Source: Propionibacteriales bacterium (GTDB taxonomy: Bacteria > Actinomycetota > Actinomycetes > Propionibacteriales > Propionibacteriaceae). Taken from it: a stretch of DNA of 6,399 bases. The position numbers and the translations under genes are program-made. The notes beneath the pieces are model-generated. The model was not told where the DNA came from, ran no database searches, and saw only the letters and a list, made by a program, of their open reading frames with translations. Below are positions 1 to 5,634 of this stretch, one piece after another (position 1 is the first letter of the stretch; every line of letters begins with the position of its first letter). The stretch is taken from NCBI GenBank assembly GCA_030453285.1, contig JAKDKP010000137.1:1-6399 (forward strand), in the 5' to 3' direction.

Positions 1-1317
1 ACTCACAAAGACGGTGGCCCCGATACCGCCGAGCAGCAGGGCGCGCGCCGCCTGCCCACGCGCCGCGATCCGCCAGCCGGCCACCAGCACCGCGGCCGAG
101 GCCAGGGCGAGGAGAATGTTGCCCTGTTGATCACCACCCAGACCGTCGATCACCTCGGCGACTCCGCCGAGGCCGACTGCACCGAGGACCAGCACCACGA
201 GGAGGATCAGGAACGGCACGGCCAGCAGCACCGAGGTCGGTACAGCCAGTGGTGGCCAGGCATCGACCAGGTCATCGGCATCCGGGCGGATCACCGACTG
301 TCGGCGTGCCCGGACGACAAGAGGCACGCAGAGCGCGACGACCAGCACGAATTCGATCATGCCGGCCAGGGTCATCGGCAGCAGATTCGCGTCGCTGGCC
401 TTGTTGATCACCCACACCTGTTTGACGCCGGCGAGCACGACGATGGAGACCAGCACGACGCGACCAAGCAGCGTGCGCCGTCGTACGAACTGCAGTCCCT
501 GCCAGACACCCGACACCGTCCACGTCACCGTCGAGACGGTGAGCTCGGCCATCGCCGCACCGGCCAGCAGTCCGAGTGGGGCCGCCAACGCGCACAGTGG
601 CTGGAAGAGTTGCACCAGCGCGTTCAGCCGTACGTCCACGCTGATCTGCACCTGGCCGAGGGTGGCGACCGACAGGTTCCACAGCAGGATGTTGCCGATC
701 ACCAGCAGCCCGAATCCGAACTCCAGCCAGTGGAACTCGCGCTTCGACCTGATCACCATCACCATGATCAACGCCAGCACCAGGGCGAGATGGATGATCA
801 ACTCCACCAGCTTTCCCGACGTCAGGGACCAGCGGGTGAGCAGGACGCTGAGCAGCACCATGCCTGGGACCTGGACCCACCACCGCAGATGGATCAGGGC
901 CGTCCAGGCACAGGTCAGCGCCATGATCATCCCTGCCATCAGCAGTGGGAAGAGCACTGTCGGCAAGGTCTCGTCGAGAGGTCGGAAGGAGAGGTCGAGG
1001 GTCGTCCGCAACCACTGACTGCCGAAGGTCATCGCCGTCAGGATCGCGTAGATGATCATGGAAAGTCCCGCCACCGCGCGCAGGCCAGGGTTCCATCCGT
1101 CGGAGCGGAGCCTGCCCTCCTGGACGGGCTCGACCAGCACCTGGGTGACGATGAACGCCAGCACCTGCCCGACCCGACGCCACCCCCGGGCAATCGTCGG
1201 CCCAGAGACCGGATCGAGGGTGGCGGGGCGGTGAAGGGTACGTCCGTCAGAACCGTGCGGGTCGGGGATGTGGGGTTCACGGATGTGGGGTTCAGGGACC
1301 CGGTCGTCCGGGGTCAC
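1..1317 (-). CDS. Polytopic integral membrane protein of unknown function (3' end beyond window)
   Basis: Read on the minus strand from GTG at 1317, this frame stays open for 439 codons to the left edge, so the C-terminus is missing. I recognise no family. The first 45 residues are hydrophilic and proline/histidine-rich, with a short EPHIR-EPHIP repeat. After them come about ten strongly hydrophobic stretches, roughly at residues 79-99, 119-140, 148-160, 170-190, 200-218, 236-255, 283-299, 316-335, 361-385 and 399-417, separated by short Arg/Lys-rich loops; this is a multi-pass cytoplasmic membrane protein. The GTG start overlaps the TGA stop of the upstream propeller gene (GTGA). No strong Shine-Dalgarno sequence precedes it, which suits translational coupling. 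The next in-frame ATG (about codon 87) lies inside the first hydrophobic segment and would remove the cytoplasmic head, so GTG 1317 is preferred. It is probably a partner of the propeller protein; a transporter or envelope assembly factor is possible but unproven. Confidence 0.85.
   Translation of the reverse strand, partial: MTPDDRVPEPHIREPHIPDPHGSDGRTLHRPATLDPVSGPTIARGWRRVGQVLAFIVTQVLVEPVQEGRLRSDGWNPGLRAVAGLSMIIYAILTAMTFGSQWLRTTLDLSFRPLDETLPTVLFPLLMAGMIMALTCAWTALIHLRWWVQVPGMVLLSVLLTRWSLTSGKLVELIIHLALVLALIMVMVIRSKREFHWLEFGFGLLVIGNILLWNLSVATLGQVQISVDVRLNALVQLFQPLCALAAPLGLLAGAAMAELTVSTVTWTVSGVWQGLQFVRRRTLLGRVVLVSIVVLAGVKQVWVINKASDANLLPMTLAGMIEFVLVVALCVPLVVRARRQSVIRPDADDLVDAWPPLAVPTSVLLAVPFLILLVVLVLGAVGLGGVAEVIDGLGGDQQGNILLALASAAVLVAGWRIAARGQAARALLLGGIGATVFVS
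1266..1295 (-). repeat. Two tandem 15-bp units in the N-terminal coding region of the membrane protein
   Basis: Bases 1266-1280 and 1281-1295 are adjacent 15-bp copies differing only at the last base. On the minus strand they encode consecutive EPHI pentapeptides (EPHIR, EPHIP), followed by a degenerate PDPH. The unit is in frame, so copy-number change would lengthen or shorten a hydrophilic head without breaking the gene. Confidence 0.8.
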
Positions 1318-3149
1318 TGCTCGGCCCCGAACCACTGCCCGGCCAGCTCCACATCGCCGGCGATGCTGAACATCCACAGCCGCCCTGCCTCACTGAGCAG
1401 GACCGGGTCCCTGCCTTCCACACTCACGTCCCAGGCACGCAATTCGGCGCCCTCGGGTGAGCGGACGGTCACCGATTCGGCGCCAAGGAACGCCCATCCC
1501 CCCGCGATGGCGATCACCGCCCGCGCCGGGGGTGCCTGCCACAGCACCCGCATCGTTCCGGCATCCAGGGCAGTGGTGCCGTCTGGCCCCGCGACCACCA
1601 CCTGGTCACCTGCCGCGGCCAGGACGGCATTGCGATCCATCGGCCGGGTCCACACCCTGGTGCCGTCGGCGATGTCGTACGCGTCGATGTCGCTCAGATG
1701 CTGGGCCAGCACCCGGCCGCCGGCCAGCGCAAGACGCTCGGGGTTCTTCCGGAAGGCTTCCGCGGTGAACACCTCCGTCCCCGTTGCGGCGTCCCAACCG
1801 GACAGGTTGCCGTCGTTGTCGTACGTCACGATCGTGCGGCCATCGGTGACCGGCGCCATGGTCACCCCGCCCTCGGTCTGCGCGGTCCACACCACACGTC
1901 CGTCTTGCAGATCCACCAGCTCGACCGTCCCGGCAAGGGTGACGATCGCCGCCCGGTCCGGGCCCACCCACACCGGGGCAGCGAGCACGACGTCGTCCAC
2001 GGTCAGCGTCCAGCGACGCACCCCGCCGGCATAGGCGACCACGGTCCTGTCGGTGGTGGAGGCCAGGACCAGATCACCGAGGGCAGCAACCTGCAGCACG
2101 GTCCCGCCGGGTCTGCCCCACCAGTCCAACCAGAACCTCGCGGTGCCCTGACCCGACCGGACGTTCCGGCTACCGGTGACATCATCGCTGGCCACCGAAC
2201 GGGAGTAGACACCAGCGGCGTTGGTCACGGCTGGCGCGCCCATCGTCAACGGCTGGTAGCGCTCTCGGCCGAAGCTGGCGTCACCGGCGTAGGTTTCGAA
2301 GGGCCCGTGCTGCCACGTGGCGACGGTGGCCGCCTCGGCGGGCCTCGACCGGGTCTCGACCGGTCCGGGACTCGCCGATTGCTCGGTCATGGAGTACGTG
2401 ATGTCGCCGAATCGACCCGTCTGGGCGACCACTCCGCCACCGGGACACCAGGTGTTGATTTCCACCCAGTCGACGTCCGGGCCGCCGACCTGGGTCATCA
2501 CCGTCTGCTGGGACACCTCCAGACAGCCGCGTGAACTGAGCTGGGGATCGGCCGGTTCCTGGGCTGCGGCACGATGTTCGTACGTCCCGGGCGGCGAGTC
2601 GGCGTTCCTGGCCACCGTGCCGGAGCTGCGCCACTCATCCCCTGGGCGGGGGTTCGCCGTCAGCTCGATCAGGGTGGGGCTGAAGGTCACCCCGTTGGCG
2701 CCCCAACTCTGGCCGTGCATCCGGATGCCGCCCTCGGTCACGCTGCGCAGCCGGACCCGCGGGGTCTCGCCGCTGCTGTCGCGGACCGATTCGCGCCACC
2801 AGCGCGTGCTGGACAGGTCGGGCTCGCGGACCGGTTCGGTCCGCACCAGAAAGGGCTGGGGAACAGCCGACAGCACCACACTGCCGACGAAACGCGCCTG
2901 CTCGACCTCGCCCGTACGGGGGCCACCGACGCCCGGGTCCCACTGCACCGACGTGACGCCGGCGTCAGCGGGAGCGAATCGACGCACCGGGACCGACGGA
3001 TCGCCCAGACCCACCCCGGTCAGCGCGGCCACTCCGGTCAACCACACCAGAACCAGGCCGAGTGCCCCAGCAATCAGCACGGTCGGCACCCAACCGGACC
3101 GCCGAGTCGTCTGGTTCGACGGACCGTGGGAACGGGCCGGAACGGCCAT
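1314..3149 (-). CDS. Membrane-anchored PQQ-type beta-propeller protein
   Basis: This 611-residue protein has a basic N-terminus (residues 1-19), one hydrophobic segment (about 21-46) acting as signal anchor or uncleaved signal peptide, and then a large region expected outside the membrane. Residues about 50-340 form a domain I cannot name, with cysteines at 209 and 235 that could form a disulfide. Residues about 350-605 carry repeats of the PQQ/quinoprotein-like propeller type: a small residue or Gly, a short strand, a Leu/Val-Asp turn, a Gly turn, then Trp. Examples are ELVDLQDGRVVW (410-421), SGWDAATGTEVF (450-461) and DAYDIADGTRVW (489-500); six to seven blades can be traced. No quinone-dehydrogenase catalytic signature is evident, so a scaffold or binding role is likelier than an enzyme. 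The ATG at 3149 is supported by GAGGAGG at 3160-3154, four bases upstream. The stop overlaps the GTG of the following membrane gene. The fold assignment is fairly sure; the function is not known. Confidence 0.88.
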   Translation of the reverse strand: MAVPARSHGPSNQTTRRSGWVPTVLIAGALGLVLVWLTGVAALTGVGLGDPSVPVRRFAPADAGVTSVQWDPGVGGPRTGEVEQARFVGSVVLSAVPQPFLVRTEPVREPDLSSTRWWRESVRDSSGETPRVRLRSVTEGGIRMHGQSWGANGVTFSPTLIELTANPRPGDEWRSSGTVARNADSPPGTYEHRAAAQEPADPQLSSRGCLEVSQQTVMTQVGGPDVDWVEINTWCPGGGVVAQTGRFGDITYSMTEQSASPGPVETRSRPAEAATVATWQHGPFETYAGDASFGRERYQPLTMGAPAVTNAAGVYSRSVASDDVTGSRNVRSGQGTARFWLDWWGRPGGTVLQVAALGDLVLASTTDRTVVAYAGGVRRWTLTVDDVVLAAPVWVGPDRAAIVTLAGTVELVDLQDGRVVWTAQTEGGVTMAPVTDGRTIVTYDNDGNLSGWDAATGTEVFTAEAFRKNPERLALAGGRVLAQHLSDIDAYDIADGTRVWTRPMDRNAVLAAAGDQVVVAGPDGTTALDAGTMRVLWQAPPARAVIAIAGGWAFLGAESVTVRSPEGAELRAWDVSVEGRDPVLLSEAGRLWMFSIAGDVELAGQWFGAEQ

Positions 3150-3192
3150 CTCGCCTCCTCGTGAGTGGCGCCACGCGGTGGGCGCGTGCGTC

Positions 3193-3198
3193 AGCGTA
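3193..3198 (-). promoter_or_regulatory. Possible -10 element for the propeller/membrane gene pair
   Basis: On the minus strand these bases read TACGCT, a plausible actinobacterial -10 (TANNNT), about 43 bases upstream of the ATG at 3149. No convincing -35 hexamer lies 17-18 bases further upstream. It sits next to the -35 of the right-facing SigR-like promoter, so the two could interfere. This is a weak candidate only. Confidence 0.2.
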
Positions 3199-3201
3199 CG
3201 C

Positions 3202-3228
3202 GGAACAAGGCGTCACGGATCGGTGTTG
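3202..3228 (+). promoter_or_regulatory. SigR/SigH-type (thiol-oxidative stress ECF sigma) promoter of trxBA
   Basis: GGAAC at 3202-3206 and GTTG at 3225-3228 are separated by exactly 18 bases. This fits the consensus recognised by Streptomyces SigR and mycobacterial SigH (GGAA[T/C], 18-19 bases, GTT). In both groups the thioredoxin reductase/thioredoxin genes are established members of that regulon. The element faces trxB and would start transcription near 3234-3236, giving an untranslated leader of about 100 bases. The motif and its location are seen directly; use by a SigR homologue is inferred. Confidence 0.75.
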
Positions 3229-3290
3229 TCTCCACAGCACCGCATCGTCGCGCCGACCCGTACACACAGGCACATGTCCGGCGTGGCGGC

Positions 3291-3296
3291 TAGGCT
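3291..3296 (+). promoter_or_regulatory. Possible housekeeping -10 element (second promoter) for trxB
   Basis: TAGGCT matches the relaxed actinobacterial -10 pattern (TANNNT) and lies 41 bases before the trxB ATG. No recognisable -35 sits 17-18 bases upstream. Streptomyces trxBA is known to have one SigR-dependent promoter and a second independent one, so a basal promoter here is plausible but weakly supported. Confidence 0.3.
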
Positions 3297-3337
3297 GTCG
3301 GTGCACCAATGACGAGCAGTGAGGCAGGTAGGAACAC

Positions 3338-4351
3338 ATGGCACAGGCCACCGACGAGGTCCGCGACGTCATCATTGTCGGCAGTGGGCCGGCGGGCTAC
3401 ACCGCAGCCGTCTATGCAGCACGGGCAGAGTTGAAGCCGCTCGTGTTCGAGGGCGAGATCGACGCCGGCGGCGCGCTGATGAACACCACCGAGGTGGAGA
3501 ACTTCCCCGGTTTTTCCGACGGCATCATGGGTCCCGAGCTGATGGCACAGATGCGCGCCCAGGCCGAGCGTTTCGGTGCCGAGTTGGTCACCGAGGATGT
3601 CGCCAGTGTTGATCTCACCGGCCCGATCAAGACCGTCACCGACGGCTATGGCAACACGTTCTCCGCCCGCGCGGTGATCCTCGCCATGGGCTCGGGCTAT
3701 CGCAAGCTGGGCGTCGAGGGCGAGGAGGCGCTGTCCGGCCACGGCGTCTCATGGTGCGCGACCTGCGACGGCTTCTTCTTCAAGGACAAGGACATCGCCG
3801 TCGTCGGCGGAGGTGATTCCGCGGTCGAGGAGGCCACCTTCCTGACCAGGTTCGCGAAGTCGGTGACACTGGTGCACCGCCGCGACGAGTTGCGCGCTTC
3901 CAAGATCATGGCCGCCCGTGCTGAACGTGATCCCAAGATCAACTTCGCCTGGAACTCCGCGGTCTCGGCGATCCACGGCGACTCGACCCTCGACGGCATC
4001 ACCCTGACCGACACCGGGACCGGTGCCGAGCGTCGCCTCGACCTGCAGGGGCTGTTCATCGCGATCGGGCACGACCCTCGCTCGGAGCTGCTGACCGGAC
4101 AGGTCGATCTCGATGACGAGGGGTACGTGTTGGTGCAGTCCGGTTCCACCCGGACGAACCTTGACGGAGTCTTCGCCTGCGGAGACCTGGTCGACCACAC
4201 CTACCGGCAGGCGATCACCGCCGCCGGCACCGGATGCCAGGCGGCCTTGGACGCCGAGAAGTTCCTTGCCGAGTTGGACGACCAGGCCAGTTCGGCACAG
4301 ACGGCCCCTCGGCCTGAGGCCGGCCAGGCACGCGAACCGGCGACCGTCTGA
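3338..4351 (+). CDS. trxB: Thioredoxin reductase (NADPH-dependent, FAD flavoprotein)
   Basis: This cytoplasmic homodimeric flavoenzyme passes electrons from NADPH through FAD and a redox-active disulfide to oxidised thioredoxin. The 337-residue product contains every expected element in order. The N-terminal FAD-binding GSGPAG is at 15-20. [10 protein letters not shown] (50-59) follows a GGAL turn. The redox centre CATC is at 140-143, followed by DG. The NADPH-binding GGGDSA is at 157-162 and [10 protein letters not shown] at 180-189. The second FAD motif, [10 protein letters not shown], is at 277-286. The length is normal apart from a polar tail of about 25 residues rich in Ala, Gln and Pro after residue 312. 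The ATG is preceded by AGGTAGGA (3326-3333). trxA follows after 58 bases in the same direction, so the two form an operon, probably under the SigR-like promoter upstream. The catalytic and cofactor motifs look intact and functional. Confidence 0.97.
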   Translation: MAQATDEVRDVIIVGSGPAGYTAAVYAARAELKPLVFEGEIDAGGALMNTTEVENFPGFSDGIMGPELMAQMRAQAERFGAELVTEDVASVDLTGPIKTVTDGYGNTFSARAVILAMGSGYRKLGVEGEEALSGHGVSWCATCDGFFFKDKDIAVVGGGDSAVEEATFLTRFAKSVTLVHRRDELRASKIMAARAERDPKINFAWNSAVSAIHGDSTLDGITLTDTGTGAERRLDLQGLFIAIGHDPRSELLTGQVDLDDEGYVLVQSGSTRTNLDGVFACGDLVDHTYRQAITAAGTGCQAALDAEKFLAELDDQASSAQTAPRPEAGQAREPATV

Positions 4352-4409
4352 GCCACCCCCGTACACCCCACCGATCCTCGACAGCAGTTGAGAAGGAGAG
4401 ATTCACATC

Positions 4410-4733
4410 ATGGCCGCCGTGACCGACGTGACCGACAGCGACTTCGAGCAGGTCGTCCTCAAGTCCGACAAGCCCGTGCTGGTGGACTTCTGGGCCGACT
4501 GGTGTTCCCCGTGCAAGCAGATCTCGCCGATCATCGAGGAGTTGGCCGCCGAGTACGGCGACAAGGTCACCTTCGTGAAGATGGACACCAACGAGAATCC
4601 AGTCACGCCGGCCAACAATCATGTGCTCGGGCTGCCCACCCTCCAGGTGTACGAGAACGGCGAACTGGTGAAGGCGTTCAAGGGCGCCAAGTCGAAGTCC
4701 GCGCTGATCAAGGCGCTGGAGGAGTACCTCTGA
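4410..4733 (+). CDS. trxA: Thioredoxin with a variant WCSPCK active site
   Basis: This is a small cytoplasmic dithiol carrier that reduces protein disulfides and is recycled by the adjacent thioredoxin reductase. The 107-residue protein is full length and aligns without gaps to E. coli Trx numbering: buried Asp26 in LVDFWAD, Trp31, Cys32, Pro34, Cys35, Lys36, Lys57, cis-Pro76 in LPT, and Gly92. Position 33, between the cysteines, is Ser instead of the near-universal Gly. The segment before cis-Pro76 (PANNHVLG, 67-74) also departs from the usual AxxYGV pattern. These changes may tune redox potential or partner choice, but both catalytic cysteines and the fold residues remain, so activity is expected. 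The ATG at 4410 is preceded by AAGGAG (4393-4398) at a somewhat long 11-base spacing. The gene is co-transcribed with trxB by position. A degenerate IS element begins about 13 bases after the stop, so any native terminator has been displaced or lost. Confidence 0.95.
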   Translation: MAAVTDVTDSDFEQVVLKSDKPVLVDFWADWCSPCKQISPIIEELAAEYGDKVTFVKMDTNENPVTPANNHVLGLPTLQVYENGELVKAFKGAKSKSALIKALEEYL

Positions 4734-4746
4734 GCCGAGGACTCTA

Positions 4747-4783
4747 GTTGTACTGACCACGGAAGTTGGTGACACGCGGCTGG
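4747..4783 (+). repeat. Left terminal inverted repeat of the IS481-like remnant
   Basis: It reads GTTGT at the outer end (4747-4751), then CCACGGAAGTTGG (4757-4769) and ACGCGGCTGG (4774-4783). The reverse complement of the right end has the same three blocks in the same order: GTTGT, CCACATAGGTTGG and ACGCGGCTGG. The innermost block is a perfect 10-base match, the middle block matches at 10 of 13 positions, and the spacers differ by a few bases. Confidence 0.7.
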
Positions 4784-4796
4784 GTTGTGGACGCAT

Positions 4797-4836
4797 GTGA
4801 GCCCTGCAAGCGGGGTGGAGATGCTTGACGGCTCAC
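4797..4836 (+). terminator. Hairpin downstream of trxA, candidate rho-independent-like terminator
   Basis: GTGAGCC (4797-4803) pairs perfectly with GGCTCAC (4830-4836). Inside it CAAGC (4807-4811) pairs with GCTTG (4823-4827), leaving a 3/2-base internal loop and an 11-base apical loop. No T-run follows, which is common in actinobacterial hairpin terminators. It lies 64 bases past the trxA stop, inside the IS remnant, so it could now terminate trxBA. It might instead be incidental structure left from the IS. Confidence 0.4.
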
Positions 4837-5176
4837 CACCCACCCGGAGGTCTTTTGTCCGCCCGCGGTCCAGGCCCAACCCGGTGCGGTACGAACATGA
4901 GGCGCCCGGGGACGTTGTCCACCTCGACGTCAAAGAGGGGCGCCAAACCGGGCATGGCGTGCGTGCACAACGCCGTCGATGCCCACTTCCGGCCCGCCTA
5001 CAGCGAAGTCCTCCCCAATAAGAAGAAGGACACCACCGCAACGTTCTGGAGGCGGGCGGGCGCGTCGCCGCCCTGCCGGAACTCCCCACACCTACAATCA
5101 TCACCGCGGGCACACCGCTATGAATGGCCACCCGCCAACCAGCCGCGTACCCAACCTATGTGGGGACAACATTTAG
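4815..5176 (+). pseudogene. IS481-family transposase remnant, multiply frameshifted and deleted
   Basis: Pieces of an IS481-type DDE transposase appear in collinear order but in different frames. First comes RYEHEAPGDVVHLDVK (4887-4934), the strand carrying the first catalytic Asp. Next, after a +1 shift and loss of the usual IPDGGGW segment, RGAKPGMACVHNAVDAHF then AYSEVLPN and TTATFWRRA (about 4936-5058). Then RVAALPEL (5061-5084). Finally, in the third frame, HTYNHHRGHTAMNGHPP and SRVPNL up to a TAG at 5174-5176. The DNA-binding N-terminus is almost gone; residues around MLDGSPPTRRS (from 4821) may be a scrap of it. The core between FWRRA and RVAALPEL is deleted, removing the second catalytic Asp (usual DNG context) and the Glu. 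The gene is dead. Family recognition rests on remembered IS481 motifs, several independent ones agreeing. Confidence 0.82.
5139..5170 (-). repeat. Right terminal inverted repeat of the IS481-like remnant
   Basis: The reverse complement begins GTTGT (5170-5166), continues through CCACATAGGTTGG and ends ACGCGGCTGG (5148-5139), mirroring the left end. It overlaps the last codons of the transposase remnant, as is usual for IS481 elements, whose gene runs into the right end. Its outer edge is within a few bases of the stop codon of the convergent minus-strand gene. Confidence 0.7.
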
Positions 5177-5634
5177 GACGGCCACAGGATGACGCTGATC
5201 ACCAGGATCAGCAGAGCAAGTCCGAGCAGGAGCGCGTACGCCCGTCGATATGGGGTCTTCTGCGGCGTCAAGCCAAGTGCCCCCTGGAACTGCCCCAGCA
5301 TCGGTGCACTGTAATGCAGCTCAAGAATGGCGTTGGCGGATAAGTGCACGGTCGCCTGAGCTGCGCCTGTGTGCCGGGCTGAGGTCTCGATGTAAAGGCT
5401 GTGTACTCCTGGCGTAAGCGCAAAGTCCGTGGTGCCCCACTCGACCGTCACAGACGCGCCGCGATCGATCGTGACCGATGGTCGGTATCTCCGGTTGGCC
5501 CACGGCTCGGGGGATGGTCTCAGATGAAGCCGAAGCCTTTGGGTCGCACGGGAAGTATGTCCACCGTCAGCAATCTCGGCCCGCACAGCTTCCTTTGGGT
5601 TCGAGTACGCCTGGCTCGCGTCCTTGACGCTCAT
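5173..5634 (-). CDS. Small beta-rich protein with C-terminal membrane anchor, unknown function
   Basis: This is a 153-residue protein of no family I can name. Residues 1-45 are polar. Residues about 52-110 are a run of predicted beta strands with a DRG turn and TPGVHSLYI, somewhat like PEGA-type or other carbohydrate-binding-like small beta-sandwich domains. Residues 105-126 (ELHYSAP, then GALGLTPQK) form a linker. Residues 132-151 are one hydrophobic helix followed directly by the end, so the protein is probably tail-anchored with the beta domain in the cytoplasm. I choose ATG 5634: it overlaps the upstream stop as TGATG and has AAAGGA eight bases upstream. A longer version would need a TTG at 5655 without a good ribosome site. 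The stop lies at the edge of the IS remnant, so the original C-terminus may have been slightly longer. It is co-transcribed with the WXG-like gene upstream. Confidence 0.8.
   Translation of the reverse strand: MSVKDASQAYSNPKEAVRAEIADGGHTSRATQRLRLHLRPSPEPWANRRYRPSVTIDRGASVTVEWGTTDFALTPGVHSLYIETSARHTGAAQATVHLSANAILELHYSAPMLGQFQGALGLTPQKTPYRRAYALLLGLALLILVISVILWPS

Larger units (their letters stand above)
4747..5171 (+). mobile_element. Degenerate, internally deleted IS481-family insertion sequence
   Basis: An element of about 425 bp fills the interval between trxA and the convergent small membrane-protein gene. It has imperfect terminal inverted repeats of about 35 bases and a wrecked plus-strand transposase gene. 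Intact IS481-family elements are roughly 1 kb, so more than half is missing. The element cannot move by itself; being short with ends partly preserved, it resembles a MITE-like derivative. No clear target duplication is visible: TAG occurs at both edges (4745-4747, 5174-5176) but is too short to trust. Confidence 0.75.

Noticed and set aside
272..1183. Minus-strand frame of 303 codons overlapping the membrane protein gene
   Set aside because: The product is Arg/Gly/Pro-rich low-complexity sequence. The frame starting at GTG 1317 gives a coherent multi-helix membrane protein over the same DNA.
127..2034. Very long plus-strand open frame (635 codons) opposite the membrane and propeller genes
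   Set aside because: Its product is rich in His, Gln, Arg and Asp with no domain pattern, and it crosses two well-supported minus-strand genes. Long antisense frames are expected in GC-rich DNA with strong third-position bias.
3697..4366. Minus-strand frames of 167 and 205 codons within trxB
   Set aside because: They are antisense to trxB, whose motifs and reading frame are unambiguous; their products have no recognisable features.
4745..5176. TAG at both edges of the IS remnant as a target-site duplication
   Set aside because: Three bases are too few to tell from chance, and the exact element ends are uncertain by a few bases.
4825..5343. Plus-strand frame of 172 codons as an intact gene
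   Set aside because: Only its middle part matches an IS481 transposase, with flanking pieces in other frames, and its 3' end is antisense to the tail-anchored protein gene. It is part of the pseudogene.
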